From positions 1-64,000 of the forward strand of contig NZ_JBEPKD010000003.1 of NCBI RefSeq assembly GCF_040544555.1: 64,000 nt of DNA. The letters run 5' to 3'. Made by a program: the position numbers and the translations under genes. This stretch comes from Halalkalibacter oceani. Its GTDB lineage: Bacteria > Bacillota > Bacilli > Bacillales > Bacillaceae_D. Shown in pieces: positions 24,300 to 34,286 of this stretch; the first letter of the stretch is position 1; every line of letters begins with the position of its first letter. The notes beneath the pieces are model-generated. The model was not told the DNA's origin. It ran no database searches and saw only the letters and a program-made list of their open reading frames with translations.

Positions 24300-26618
24300 C
24301 TATGATGAATGAGATGCTTCGTCCACCTCTGTCTTCTCAACAAGAACTTCCCGGGGCTTACTACCTTCATACGGGCCAACGATGCCTCTGACTTCCATTT
24401 CGTCGATTAAGCGAGCCGCCCTCGTATAGCCAATGCGGAAACGACGCTGCAGCATCGAAACAGAGGCGGTGTTCATTTCCGTCACGAGCTCAACAGCAGG
24501 CTGATACAGCTCATCCTCCACTTGTCCTTCCACTGCTTTCTCCTCGGTTGGTGTCATTTCCTCCTGGTATTGCGCTTTTTGCTGGGAGATGACAAAGTTG
24601 ACGACATCTTCAACTTCCTGATCGGAGAGAAACGCCCCTTGCACCCGCTTCGGCTTCGTCGCACCAACCGGCATATAGAGCATGTCCCCGCGGCCGAGCA
24701 GCTTTTCTGCGCCGCCTGAATCGAGGATTGTTCTTGAGTCGGTTTGCGAGGATACACCGAAGGCAATACGCGACGGGATGTTCGCTTTAATCACTCCGGT
24801 AATCACATCGACGGATGGCCGCTGTGTCGCAATGATCATATGAATCCCGGCAGCACGCGCCATTTGCGCGAGGCGGGCAATCGAGTCCTCGACATCGCCA
24901 GAAGCTACCATCATCAAATCAGCGAGCTCATCGACTATGACGACGATGTAAGGCAGCATCGGCTGCTTTGCTTCTTCGGCTTCATTATGACGTCTGATCG
25001 TTTCGTTATAGCCCTCGATATTTCTTGTTCCCGTATGGGAAAACAAGTCATAGCGCCGTTCCATCTCGGCGACAACTTTCTTCAACGCCTGGGACGCTTT
25101 TTTCGCTTCTGTCACAACAGGGGTGAGCAGATGAGGAATACCATTGTATACCGTCAGCTCGACCATCTTCGGATCGATCATCATCAGCTTCACTTCATGC
25201 GGCTTCGCCTTTAATAAAATACTTGTAATAATGCCGTTAATACAAACACTTTTCCCACTGCCTGTCGCTCCTGCCACAAGAAGATGGGGCATTTTGTTCA
25301 AATGAGCGAGAACGGGTTCCCCGGAAATATCCCGTCCGAGGCCGACAGCGAGGACGTTGCTTTCACGCTGCGATTCAGGCGAATCAAGAACTTCGCGCAA
25401 CGTGACAATCGCCACTTCCTGATTAGGCACTTCAATCCCGATCGCCGACTTGCCCGGAATCGGCGCTTCGATTCTGATATCCTTTGCCGCGAGGGCAAGC
25501 GCCAGATCATCAGCAAGATTGACAATTTTGCTCACTTTCACCCCGATGCTCGGGTTAACTTCGTACTTCGTCACAGCCGGGCCGAGATGCACCTTCGACA
25601 CGCGGGCTTTGACGCCAAAGCTTTCTAAAGTCTGTTCCAGCTTGCGCGCGTTTTCAGTCAACTGGCGTTTTTCCCCGGATTGACTTGGATTATCGGGCAG
25701 CTTGAGCAGCTCAAAGCTTGGAAGCTGATACGCTTCATTCGTCTCCTGGGCTGTGACAAGCGCTTCCTGGACGGGCTCGTCCACCGCTTTGACCTCTTCT
25801 TTCTCTTGTTCCACCTTTCGTTTCTCTTCAACCGGCGGATACAGCTTTTGGGTGAAATCGACAATTTCCGGCTCGCCTTCGGGCTGTTCAGTCGCCGGTT
25901 CAATTTCATCAGCCTCATCAGGCAACGGCCGCTTTTTCTTTTTTTTCTTCTGGTTTTTTCGCTCTTCTTCCAGCTTTTCCTTCGTTCTTTCTTTCATTTG
26001 CTTCAGTTCAGCGCCGAATGAACGAAAGCTGTCACTTAAGAAAAGATAGCTGCGTCGGAACAATTTGCCGATAAGCTCCGAAAGCGAGCGACCTGTAATC
26101 AAAATTAATCCGATCATAAACAATACAAAGCATAAAAAATAAGTCCCTGCTTCAGCGAATAAAAAGTGGCTCATGGCAAAGGCCAGAGAGCCGATCATCC
26201 CACCGCCCAGGTCGGCAGGCGGGATCTCCCCTCTCATTTCCATCCAAAACAGGTTCCACGTATTGCGAATGACCGACCTGTCTTGAAATCCTTCTTGACC
26301 GGCAAGCTGGTTGAATAAACCAACATGACTGAATAAAGCCATAGAAAGAAGAATGACATAGGCTCCCGACATTCGGCGCGTCAACAGCTTAGGTTGCTGA
26401 CGCTTGACCATAATGTAGATGGAAATCGCCAATAAACCGAAGGCGAGCACAGCAAACCATTCTCCGAGAAAAAAACGGAATAGTCGCACAAAGGTTTCGC
26501 CAACTGTTCCAAGTCGTGCTAATGTAACGACAGCAATGACAAGCAATCCGAGACCGATGAGTTCAAATGTCAGCTGGGATTTCCACTCGGTTTTTCTTTT
26601 TTTCTTTCGTCTTGCCAT
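24300..26618 (-). CDS. spoIIIE: SpoIIIE/FtsK-type DNA translocase
   Basis: A 772-residue septal DNA pump. It has four to five N-terminal transmembrane helices (within about 15-180), a charged linker rich in Glu/Lys (about 200-300), and a RecA-like motor with Walker A AGATGSGKSVC and Walker B VVIVDELADLM. A C-terminal gamma winged helix (SMLQRRFRIGYTRAARLID) recognises chromosome polarity sequences. In sporulating Bacillus it pumps the chromosome into the forespore. The ATG at 26618 (MARRKKKRK) is preferred over a GTG three codons upstream that falls in the AAAGGG site. The position beside tepA-ylzJ matches B. subtilis spoIIIE rather than sftA. Confidence 0.95.
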   Translation of the reverse strand: MARRKKKRKTEWKSQLTFELIGLGLLVIAVVTLARLGTVGETFVRLFRFFLGEWFAVLAFGLLAISIYIMVKRQQPKLLTRRMSGAYVILLSMALFSHVGLFNQLAGQEGFQDRSVIRNTWNLFWMEMRGEIPPADLGGGMIGSLAFAMSHFLFAEAGTYFLCFVLFMIGLILITGRSLSELIGKLFRRSYLFLSDSFRSFGAELKQMKERTKEKLEEERKNQKKKKKKRPLPDEADEIEPATEQPEGEPEIVDFTQKLYPPVEEKRKVEQEKEEVKAVDEPVQEALVTAQETNEAYQLPSFELLKLPDNPSQSGEKRQLTENARKLEQTLESFGVKARVSKVHLGPAVTKYEVNPSIGVKVSKIVNLADDLALALAAKDIRIEAPIPGKSAIGIEVPNQEVAIVTLREVLDSPESQRESNVLAVGLGRDISGEPVLAHLNKMPHLLVAGATGSGKSVCINGIITSILLKAKPHEVKLMMIDPKMVELTVYNGIPHLLTPVVTEAKKASQALKKVVAEMERRYDLFSHTGTRNIEGYNETIRRHNEAEEAKQPMLPYIVVIVDELADLMMVASGDVEDSIARLAQMARAAGIHMIIATQRPSVDVITGVIKANIPSRIAFGVSSQTDSRTILDSGGAEKLLGRGDMLYMPVGATKPKRVQGAFLSDQEVEDVVNFVISQQKAQYQEEMTPTEEKAVEGQVEDELYQPAVELVTEMNTASVSMLQRRFRIGYTRAARLIDEMEVRGIVGPYEGSKPREVLVEKTEVDEASHSS

Positions 26619-26736
26619 ACGTTTCACCCTTTACTTCAATCACAATTTCCATTCAATACTTAAGAAGCAGCCAGCTGGCTGCTTCGACCATTCTTGGATG
26701 AAGTTAATTATAGCATAGACTATGCCTGTCTACATG

Positions 26737-26958
26737 CTAAAATTGCGGTTTTGCCTGGATGACGGTTCCGGGTGTATATTTTTCATTTAAATAATGCATC
26801 GGATCTCCGCTCAGCAGCCGTACAATCCGGTATTCGGAGGCATTAAGCCGCTCTACGATCAACTGGCCGGCTTCACACGGAATAACCTGCTGGGATTTGT
26901 AGCTTTGTTCCTCTTCTGGGAAAATGAATTCAGGAGGAACCATTGTATAGAGAATCAT
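26737..26958 (-). CDS. ylzJ: YlzJ-like protein
   Basis: A 73-residue protein (MILYTMVPPEFIFPEEE at the start) of the YlzJ family, found beside tepA and spoIIIE in Bacillus. Function unknown. Its ATG overlaps the tepA stop as ATGA. It has a single Cys, no membrane helix and a compact beta-rich pattern. Confidence 0.9.
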   Translation of the reverse strand: MILYTMVPPEFIFPEEEQSYKSQQVIPCEAGQLIVERLNASEYRIVRLLSGDPMHYLNEKYTPGTVIQAKPQF

Positions 26959-27713
26959 TGGATGACCTCATCCTTTCCGTCAGCCTGTTTTTGCCGGTAC
27001 TCGTCAATCAGACTGTTCAGCTTTCCGAGCGCCTGACCGATCCCGCCAACCTCATTAATCAAACCGTATTTCACCGCATCCGTTCCAATTACATTCGTCC
27101 CGATATCTCTCGTTAAATTGCCTTTCGAAAGCATCAGCTCTTTAAATTTCTCTTCTGTAATATTTGAGTGCTTCGTCACAAAGCTGATGACCCGCTCCTG
27201 CATTTTGTCCAAATACTCAAATGATTGCGGAACCCCGATCACTAATCCTGTCAGTCTGACCGGATGAATCGTCATCGTCGCCGTTTCGGCAATAAACGAA
27301 TAGTCGGCGGCGACGGCAATCGGCACCCCGATCGAATGACCTCCTCCAAGCACGAGGGTTACGGAAGGCTTTGACATCGAAGCGACCATTTCGGAGATCG
27401 CCAGACCGGCTTCCACATCCCCGCCAACCGTATTTAAAATGAGCAATAGCCCTTCAATTTTCGGGTTTTGTTCAATCGCGACAAGCTGGGGAATGAGATG
27501 CTCGTATTTCGTCGTTTTGTTTTGTGGCGGGAGCTGCATATGCCCTTCGATTTGACCGACAACCGTCATACAATGAATATTTGACTGCGCCATATCAGGC
27601 ACATTCGTCTGACCTAACTCCTGAATCTTGTCCAAAATTCCCGATCCCTTCTCCTCTTTCGGAGCCGGTTGATTCGGCTGTGGCTGTTCGGCATAAGGTT
27701 GTTCCATTGTCAT
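26955..27713 (-). CDS. tepA: TepA, ClpP-like serine protease homologue
   Basis: A 252-residue protein of the ClpP/crotonase fold (translocation-enhancing protein). The nucleophile position carries GGGHSIG (Ser in HSI) and an oxyanion-type NTVGGDVEAG lies before it; a MTIHP segment could supply the His. In B. subtilis TepA was linked to protein export and, later, to spore small acid-soluble protein turnover. The ATG at 27713 is chosen because AAAGGAGG lies about ten bases upstream. The longer frame to 27812 would include this site. It is coupled to ylzJ by a 4-nt overlap. No ATPase partner domain is encoded here. Confidence 0.9.
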   Translation of the reverse strand: MTMEQPYAEQPQPNQPAPKEEKGSGILDKIQELGQTNVPDMAQSNIHCMTVVGQIEGHMQLPPQNKTTKYEHLIPQLVAIEQNPKIEGLLLILNTVGGDVEAGLAISEMVASMSKPSVTLVLGGGHSIGVPIAVAADYSFIAETATMTIHPVRLTGLVIGVPQSFEYLDKMQERVISFVTKHSNITEEKFKELMLSKGNLTRDIGTNVIGTDAVKYGLINEVGGIGQALGKLNSLIDEYRQKQADGKDEVIQ

Positions 27714-27798
27714 CGACCACACGCCTCCTTTCATCATCCTTCTTCCCGTAGTATGAGCTTGTTTCCAACGTTTCATCCATCGGCCGCAAAACAAAGAA

Positions 27799-27840
27799 GA
27801 GATGTCCCGCAAGGTCTACTTCACCCTTTTGAGACATCTC
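27799..27840 (-). terminator. hairpin between rnjB and tepA (family A)
   Basis: GAGATGTCCCGCAAGGT pairs imperfectly with ACCCTTTTGAGACATCTC, followed on the minus strand by TTCTTTGTTTTG. Another imperfect stem lies just before it at about 27864-27896. Confidence 0.6.
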
Positions 27841-27903
27841 TGAAACGAAGGCCACCGAAAAGCTTCTTTTTTCGTCACTCGAAGAAGAGCTATGGCTCGG
27901 CGC

Positions 27904-29571
27904 TTATACTTCCATAATAATCGGCAGAATCATCGGCCGTCTTTTCGTTTTTTCAAACAGGAAGCGGCTCAATCCTTCTCGAACATTGCTCTTCAGCGAA
28001 GACCATTCATTAACCTGTTCACTGACACATTTCTTCAAAATGACTTCCACCAATGTATTGGCTTCTTCAAGCAGCTTTTCCGATTCGCGCACGTACACAA
28101 AGCCGCGCGAAATAATATTCGGACCGGCGACGAATTCGCCCGTTTTCTTGTTTAATGTTACGACGACAACAAGAATCCCGTCCTTTGATAAGAGGCGGCG
28201 GTCACGCAGCACAATGTTTCCGACATCGCCGACGCCAAGACCGTCGATTAACACGTTGCCGGATGGCACCTTGCCGCTTTTACGCGCCTGATTGTTCGTA
28301 AACTCAACGACTTCCCCTTTATCAACAAGGAAGATCGCTTCCGGCTTGATTCCGACCTGCAAAGCGAGCTTGCGATGGGCATGCTGCATCCGGAACTCAC
28401 CGTGAATCGGTACAAAATACTTAGGGCGCATCAAATTAAGCATCAATTTCAGCTCTTCTTGACTGCCGTGACCGGAGGCGTGAACTTTGGCTTGTCCATA
28501 GACGACTTCCGCCCCGATCCGATGAAGCTGATCAATAATCGACGAGACGGACTTTTCATTTCCCGGAATCGCCGAGGCGGCAATAATGACCGTATCGTGA
28601 TTGGTAATCGTAATTTGCCGGTGAGCCCCTTTTGCCATCCGCGTCAGCGCTGACATCGGCTCTCCCTGACTGCCGGTCGTAATAATAACGAGCTGCTCGT
28701 CGCGATACTTGCCAATTTCATCGATATCAATAAAAAGATCCTTCGGCGCTTCAAGATAGCCGAGCTTGGAGGCAATCGTGATGACGCGCACCATGCTTTT
28801 TCCGACAACAGCAAGCTTTCGTTTCGCTGCAATAGAAGCCTGGATCACCTGCTGAATCCGATGGACATTCGAAGCGAAGGTCGTGACGATGATTCGCCCT
28901 TCCGTCTTTTCGAATACTTCGGCGATGCCTTGTCCAACTTCTGTTTCGGACTTTGTCAGGCCGGGACGTTCGGCATTCGTGCTGTCAGAGAGCAGGCAAA
29001 GAACGCCGCGCTGACCGATGGCGGCCATCTTTCCGATATCGGCTTGTTTGCCGTCCACCGGGGTTTGATCAAATTTAAAGTCGCCGGTATGCACGACTGC
29101 TCCCTGTGACGTTTCAATCGTAACGCCGACAGAATCTGGAATACTATGATTTGTTCGGAAAAAAGAGACAGGAGTCGAGCCGATTTTCAGACGGCTGTTT
29201 GCATCGATCAAACGCAATGTCGTCTGACGGAAAATCCCTGCTTCTTTCAGTTTTTCTTCAACTAGGCCAAGGGTAAGCTTCGTTCCATAGACAGGAACAT
29301 TTATTTTCTTTAACACATATGATAATCCTCCGATATGGTCCTCATGACCATGGGTCAGAATGATTCCCCGTACACGTTCTTCATGTTCAACAAGATAGGA
29401 TACATCAGGAATCACGATGTCGACTCCAAGCATATCATCATCCGGAAACATCAAACCGGCGTCGACGACAATGATGTCCTCATTCACCTCTACAACGTAC
29501 ATGTTTTTGCCGATTTCACCTACTCCACCGAGGGCAAACACACGTACTTTTTCATTATTTTCTTTTGACAA
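27904..29571 (-). CDS. rnjB: Ribonuclease J2
   Basis: A 555-residue metallo-beta-lactamase/beta-CASP ribonuclease. The zinc motif HGHEDH (His74-His79) and the later HTGDFKFD and HASGHGSQEEL motifs are present, followed by a C-terminal dimerisation domain. RNase J2 partners RNase J1 in 5'-3' exonuclease and endonuclease decay of mRNA and rRNA maturation. It is assigned as J2 by position: downstream of dapA and upstream of tepA, as rnjB (ymfA) in B. subtilis. The family-wide active-site HxHxDH is intact as HGHEDH, so catalytic loss is not evident here. Confidence 0.92.
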   Translation of the reverse strand: MSKENNEKVRVFALGGVGEIGKNMYVVEVNEDIIVVDAGLMFPDDDMLGVDIVIPDVSYLVEHEERVRGIILTHGHEDHIGGLSYVLKKINVPVYGTKLTLGLVEEKLKEAGIFRQTTLRLIDANSRLKIGSTPVSFFRTNHSIPDSVGVTIETSQGAVVHTGDFKFDQTPVDGKQADIGKMAAIGQRGVLCLLSDSTNAERPGLTKSETEVGQGIAEVFEKTEGRIIVTTFASNVHRIQQVIQASIAAKRKLAVVGKSMVRVITIASKLGYLEAPKDLFIDIDEIGKYRDEQLVIITTGSQGEPMSALTRMAKGAHRQITITNHDTVIIAASAIPGNEKSVSSIIDQLHRIGAEVVYGQAKVHASGHGSQEELKLMLNLMRPKYFVPIHGEFRMQHAHRKLALQVGIKPEAIFLVDKGEVVEFTNNQARKSGKVPSGNVLIDGLGVGDVGNIVLRDRRLLSKDGILVVVVTLNKKTGEFVAGPNIISRGFVYVRESEKLLEEANTLVEVILKKCVSEQVNEWSSLKSNVREGLSRFLFEKTKRRPMILPIIMEV

Positions 29572-30260
29572 TGGACGTTCCTCCTACTTTCATCAATCTC
29601 TATGTTGCTTTTTATCCGTTCTATCATCCTTGGCATAGATGACCTTCTATTCGTTTAAAATGGCAGAGCTGCCCTACTCACAGAACAATGCCGGGTGACG
29701 CTTCAGCCATTGCACATCTCTACTGCCCAACGATGCAAGGCTGTCTCCATTACGTCATGAAAAAGGTGTCTCATCAGCAACTTCCCGCTCTTTTGAGCAC
29801 CTCGGGAGTTCACGGAGCCGCTGCAAGATCGTCAAAGCCTGCTAACATGGCTTCCCCATTGCAGGCAGATAGCGCGCACTACGTCATTGCCTCACTTTCG
29901 ACACAGCCCCATTCTTTATCCGAACAAATCATTGTTTTCAGTATACCTTATTTGTAAATTGAAACACAAGCTGAACTTCCTCATCTGTCAATATTACCTA
30001 AAGGTATCCAAATTTTGAGCCGAAACGACAGGCGCTGGCCTTTCACCCGGTAAAAAAAGAAAAACAGGGGATGTTTTGCCCCGCAAATAATGACAGGTGG
30101 ACGTCTATTCTTATCATTTCAAAAATGAGGAGATATTGATTGTGGAAAACGTGAAAGCTCCGTTTTAGCGGCATGCTGACAACAAAAAAAGCCTGCTCCA
30201 AAAGGCAGGTTGACTCCTTTTGAAGCAAGCTTCTTTGGCTTTAAAAGCCTTGCACGCCTC
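29572..30260. other. dapA-rnjB intergenic region, about 690 bp without a supported gene
   Basis: Open frames here are short, lack ribosome sites and run through hairpins, so none is called. The region holds a family A hairpin just after dapA (30190-30231) and a degenerate relative near 29764-29814 (AAAGGTGTCTCA ... CTCTTTTGAGCACCTC), followed by a stretch resembling the family B tail. The rnjB promoter should lie near 29580-29660. It may be a decayed gene or an accumulation of repeat copies. Confidence 0.5.
30190..30231 (-). terminator. terminator after dapA (hairpin family A)
   Basis: GCCTGCTCCAAAAGG pairs, with two G-U-type mismatches, with CCTTTTGAAGCAAGC. On the minus strand it is followed by TTTTTTTG. 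It should end the dpaA-dpaB-asd-dapG-dapA transcript. Confidence 0.75.
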
Positions 30261-31124
30261 TTATGCTAAGACAGCGTCGATTGTTTTTTTCTGCTGTTCA
30301 TCAAGCGGAACGAGCGGCAGGCGGACGCCGCCGACCTCAATTCCCCTTGCCTCAAGCGCATATTTCACGCATGTTGGATTGGGCGCGGAAAACATCGCCT
30401 GCATCGTCGGCAAAAGTTGACGGTGAAGCGCCGCTGCCTCGCTGACATTTCCTTGTAAAAAATGAGAAATCATCGTCTGCATTTCCGCACCGATAATATG
30501 CGAAGCGACGGAAACAACGCCTCTTGCCCCGATCGCCATCGCCGGCAGCGTGTTGCCATCATCCCCTGTATAAAGAATAAAGTCATCCGCCGTTTCGGTG
30601 ATCAGCTTTGCCATATGTTCGAGATCACCGCTTGATTCTTTTACCGCGGTAATATTTTTTATTTTTGATAAGGCGATCACCGTCTCAGCCTCCATATGAA
30701 GGGCCGTGCGCCCGGGAACGTTGTAAAGCATAACCGGCAATGTCGTACGCGAAGCAATCGTTCTAAAATGCTCATACAGACCTTTTTGCGACGGCTTGTT
30801 GTAATAAGGCGTGACAAGCATGATGCCATCAACACCGAGCGCCTCCGCTTTTTCCGTTAGCTCCACAGATCCCTTTGTATCGTTGCTTCCCGTACCGGCG
30901 ATCACCGGCACCCGCTTTTTCACATAATCCACACAATGCTGAAAAAGCTCAAGCTTCTCCGAAGGCGATAACGTTGGTGATTCTCCCGTCGTCCCGGCCA
31001 CCACCAATGCATCCGTCCCGTTAGCAAGCAAATGATCGATCAGCTCCTCCAGCCGCTTAAGGTGAAGAGCCCCTTTTTCGTCAAAGGGCGTCACCATCGC
31101 TGTATACACATGACCAAACTCCAT
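30261..31124 (-). CDS. dapA: 4-hydroxy-tetrahydrodipicolinate synthase
   Basis: A 287-residue TIM-barrel aldolase that condenses pyruvate with aspartate semialdehyde, the first step committed to lysine, diaminopimelate and dipicolinate. The Schiff-base lysine (Lys162 in AVKESSGD), the catalytic Tyr134 (LYNVPGRT) and the GTTGE pocket (44-48) are intact. It is the last gene of the dpaAB-asd-dapG-dapA cluster, so its product can feed DpaAB directly during sporulation. A GAAGGAG site precedes the ATG. Confidence 0.97.
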   Translation of the reverse strand: MEFGHVYTAMVTPFDEKGALHLKRLEELIDHLLANGTDALVVAGTTGESPTLSPSEKLELFQHCVDYVKKRVPVIAGTGSNDTKGSVELTEKAEALGVDGIMLVTPYYNKPSQKGLYEHFRTIASRTTLPVMLYNVPGRTALHMEAETVIALSKIKNITAVKESSGDLEHMAKLITETADDFILYTGDDGNTLPAMAIGARGVVSVASHIIGAEMQTMISHFLQGNVSEAAALHRQLLPTMQAMFSAPNPTCVKYALEARGIEVGGVRLPLVPLDEQQKKTIDAVLA

Positions 31125-31161
31125 TTCTCCCAGCTCCTTCTTTAGGGAATTCTCCGACGTG

Positions 31162-32382
31162 TTATCCTTGCTGTTGCCCTAATTGATCAAGATGAAACAT
31201 ATGATGGAGTGCATTAACAGCTTTACTCATATCCTCCTCCTTCACGAGAACCCAAATCGTTGTATGAGAATCAGCTGACTGGAGAATTTGGATATTTTGC
31301 TGTGATAAAGCGCTAACGATTTTCGCTGTCACCCCCGGCACCCCTGTCATCCCTGCTCCGACAGCCGATACTTTCGCACAATGACGGTTGACTTCCGGCT
31401 CAAAACCAAGCTCATTCAAAACGGCAATCGCTTTGTCGGCAACCTGTTCCATCACCGTGTAGACGACTGCATGAGGATTAATATTAATAAAATCAACGCT
31501 GATTTTTTGCTGGGCCATCGCTTTGAACACTTTCTCCTGCAAGTCGTATTGCCCTTCCTTTGCCGTGACCTTAATCTGTGTCACATTGGCGACGTGGGCA
31601 ATCCCGGTGATCAACCGTTCATGAACATCCTTCGGCTGACCCGCCTCCATCGTCACTAATGTGCCGCGGCTGTCTGAATAGGTCGAGCGGATATGGATCG
31701 GCAGCTTCGCCTGCATCGCAATTTCAACCGCACGCGGATGAATCACTTTCGCTCCTTGATAGGCCATATTGCAAATCTCATTATAGGTCATCGTTTCAAG
31801 CGGCCGTGCATCCTTAACGATCCGCGGGTCGGCGGTCATCACCCCTTCGACATCGGTGAAAATATCAACCCATTCAGCCTGAAGGGCAGCCCCCAATGCC
31901 GTTGCCGACGTATCGCTGCCTCCCCGGCCGAGCGTCGTCATTTCACCTGCTTCCGACTGCCCTTGAAAGCCGGCAACGACGACGACATCATGCGCGGCAA
32001 GCTCTTCCTTGACTCTCTCGCAGCTCATTTCGATAATTTTTGCCTGGGTAAAATCATTGTTCGTCCGAAAGCCGGCCTGTGCGCCGGTCAAGGCAACAGC
32101 GGACAGACTTCGGCTGTTAAGTAAATTCGAAAACACGACTGCTGAAATCATTTCACCAGTTGAGACGAGCAGATCCTGCTCGCGCTTCGTCAAGTGTTCA
32201 GGCTCAATTAAGCTAAGCAACGTGTCGGTCGCATAAGGTTCCCCAAGCCGTCCCATCGCCGAGACGACAACGACGACCTTATAGCCTTCCTCGACCGTTT
32301 TTTGGACATGAGCAGCTGCCTGCTGTCTGCTTTCCTCATTACGAACGGACGTACCACCGAATTTCTGTACAATAATTTTCAT
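31162..32382 (-). CDS. dapG: Aspartokinase I (DapG)
   Basis: A 406-residue aspartate kinase that phosphorylates aspartate to start the aspartate pathway. It opens with the signature KFGGTSV and has the TTLGRGGSDTSA phosphate-binding segment at about 155-166. Two ACT domains (about 265-400) provide feedback control. Assigned as DapG, the diaminopimelate-sensitive isozyme, because it lies between asd and dapA as in B. subtilis. An internal start producing a separate beta subunit, known in the family, is possible but was not resolved. Confidence 0.95.
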   Translation of the reverse strand: MKIIVQKFGGTSVRNEESRQQAAAHVQKTVEEGYKVVVVVSAMGRLGEPYATDTLLSLIEPEHLTKREQDLLVSTGEMISAVVFSNLLNSRSLSAVALTGAQAGFRTNNDFTQAKIIEMSCERVKEELAAHDVVVVAGFQGQSEAGEMTTLGRGGSDTSATALGAALQAEWVDIFTDVEGVMTADPRIVKDARPLETMTYNEICNMAYQGAKVIHPRAVEIAMQAKLPIHIRSTYSDSRGTLVTMEAGQPKDVHERLITGIAHVANVTQIKVTAKEGQYDLQEKVFKAMAQQKISVDFININPHAVVYTVMEQVADKAIAVLNELGFEPEVNRHCAKVSAVGAGMTGVPGVTAKIVSALSQQNIQILQSADSHTTIWVLVKEEDMSKAVNALHHMFHLDQLGQQQG

Positions 32383-32477
32383 CGGACACCTTCTTTTTCT
32401 CCACGCAGATTAAAAGGGTGCTCCTCCCCTGTCTCCTAAAACGAGAGTAGGAAGGAACGGATCCACCTGTTAGGCGA

Positions 32478-33524
32478 TTAAGACAGAAGACCTAATTTCA
32501 CGAGACTTTCCGCAATTTGCACGGAATTCCAGGCCGCACCCTTTAATAAGTTATCAGACACAATCCACATATGATACCCGTTATCGCGATTCAGGTCATG
32601 ACGAATCCGACCGACAAACACATCATTTTTGCCAACGCATTCTGAAGCAAGCGGATAGATTTGATTAGCCGGATCATCCTGTAACGTGATCCCAGGCGCT
32701 TGGGCAAGCAGATCTTTCAGCTCTTGTACCGACGCCCCGCCTTGCTCCGTCTCAATATAAACTGATTCAGAATGCCCTGTTTCAACAGGGAGGCGCACGC
32801 ATGTCGCGGCGACTTCAAGGTTAGCCATATGCATGATTTTTTTCGTCTCATTTATCATTTTCATTTCTTCAAATGTATAGCCATTATCCTGGAATAAATC
32901 GATTTGCGGTACCGCGTTAAAAGCAATCTGATAATGCTTTTTATCGCCGCCAACCGGCAGGATTTGCGGGGTGAATTCCTTCCCGTCAAGGATATCCCTT
33001 GTTTGCTGCTTCATTTCTTCAATCGCTTCAAGTCCCGCTCCGGATACTGCCTGATACGTGGAGACGATGACTTTTTTCAACCCGTATTTTTCACGGATCG
33101 GTTCAAGTGCGACAACCATTTGAATCGTTGAGCAGTTCGGATTGGCAATGATTCCGTTATGATCCTTTAAATCCGCTTCGTTTACTTCCGGTACGACAAG
33201 CGGTACAGTCGGATCCATCCGAAACGCACTCGTATTGTCGACCACAATGGCCCCGCGCTTAACAGCTTCCGGCGCCAGCGCTTTGGAGACAGAGCCGCCC
33301 GCACTGAACAAGGCGACCTGCACCCCTTCAAACGCTTCAGGCGTTGCCTCTTCCACTGTATATTCTTCCCCTTTAAAGGTTACTTTCTTTCCTGCAGACC
33401 GTTTTGATGATAAAAGCTTTAAGCTTGCAATTGGAAATTGGCGCTCCTCTAATGTTTTGAGCATTTGTTGTCCGACTGCGCCCGTTGCTCCGACCACGGC
33501 CACGTGATAATTCGCTGTTGTCAT
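32478..33524 (-). CDS. asd: Aspartate-semialdehyde dehydrogenase
   Basis: A 348-residue NADPH enzyme that reduces aspartyl phosphate to aspartate semialdehyde. The dinucleotide motif GATGAVGQQ is at about 12-20, the catalytic Cys131 lies in NPNCSTIQ, and the later GHSESV segment carries the catalytic His. Part of the dpaA-dpaB-asd-dapG-dapA cluster. The spacing to dapG is about 95 bp, with no clear promoter or riboswitch. Confidence 0.97.
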   Translation of the reverse strand: MTTANYHVAVVGATGAVGQQMLKTLEERQFPIASLKLLSSKRSAGKKVTFKGEEYTVEEATPEAFEGVQVALFSAGGSVSKALAPEAVKRGAIVVDNTSAFRMDPTVPLVVPEVNEADLKDHNGIIANPNCSTIQMVVALEPIREKYGLKKVIVSTYQAVSGAGLEAIEEMKQQTRDILDGKEFTPQILPVGGDKKHYQIAFNAVPQIDLFQDNGYTFEEMKMINETKKIMHMANLEVAATCVRLPVETGHSESVYIETEQGGASVQELKDLLAQAPGITLQDDPANQIYPLASECVGKNDVFVGRIRHDLNRDNGYHMWIVSDNLLKGAAWNSVQIAESLVKLGLLS

Positions 33525-33668
33525 GATTCTCGTAATCTCCCTTCCAAATTCTCTACAGTTTAAGTGTTAACGACGAGAGGATGGATTGATTATATCATAT
33601 CCTGACCTGTTCGTTTCCTCTATTAAACTTTAAGGGAAATATTGCTTTTGTGCAACAGCACGTATCCG

Positions 33669-34262
33669 TTAATCTCTGAATTTTTCCACGAGAACCGGTT
33701 GAAGTTGCTTGCCAGCGATTGCAGCCTCGACCGTGTCCACTAATGCTTCCATTCTGGCGACTAACGAGTTTGGTTTTTTGATCGGGTCATCCTGGCCAAA
33801 TGGAATAAAGTAAATGTTCTTCGTCGCCATTAGCTTCATCACGTTAACCCCGTTTAGACCGAGCGCGTCGTTTGTTGAAATGCCGAGTACAACCGGACTG
33901 CCGGTTCGCAATGTCGCCTTTGCTCCCATTAATACAGGTGAGTCGGTTAGCGCGTTCGCCAACTTGCTCGTCGAATTGCCGGTGATCGGCGCGATAACCA
34001 TGCAGTCAAGCGGCGTCGCCGGGCCAAAAGGCTCCGCCTTGACGATTGAATCAACAATCGGCTCGCTTGTAATTTCCTGAATCCGCTTCAGCCAATCGGC
34101 GCTGTCGCCAAACTTTGTATCTGTTGTTTGCACCGTGTAGGAAACAAATGGCGTCACCTTTGCTCCGAGCTGAACCAATTTCTCCATTTCCGGCATAACC
34201 GCGTCATAGGTGCAGTGAGATCCCGTTAACCCAAAGCCGATGTGTTTTCCTTTTAAGCTCAT
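33669..34262 (-). CDS. dpaB: Dipicolinate synthase subunit B (SpoVFB)
   Basis: A 197-residue flavoprotein-fold subunit (MSLKGKHIGFGLTGSHCTYD at the N-terminus; PITGNSTSKLANAL in the middle) that with DpaA oxidises dihydrodipicolinate to dipicolinic acid, the spore-core calcium chelator. It acts in the mother cell. An AGGAGGAG site lies before the ATG. About 95 bp containing a family B hairpin separate it from dpaA, which is wider than usual for this tightly linked pair. Confidence 0.95.
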   Translation of the reverse strand: MSLKGKHIGFGLTGSHCTYDAVMPEMEKLVQLGAKVTPFVSYTVQTTDTKFGDSADWLKRIQEITSEPIVDSIVKAEPFGPATPLDCMVIAPITGNSTSKLANALTDSPVLMGAKATLRTGSPVVLGISTNDALGLNGVNVMKLMATKNIYFIPFGQDDPIKKPNSLVARMEALVDTVEAAIAGKQLQPVLVEKFRD

Positions 34263-34286
34263 CTCTTCTCCTCCTCTATGAAATAA

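Noticed and set aside
29688..29957. Plus-strand open frame of 89 codons in the dapA-rnjB gap
   Set aside because: No ribosome site, opposite strand to all neighbours, and it overlaps degenerate hairpins.
31125..33668. Lysine riboswitch near dapG or asd
   Set aside because: The gaps are short and lack the conserved L-box elements.
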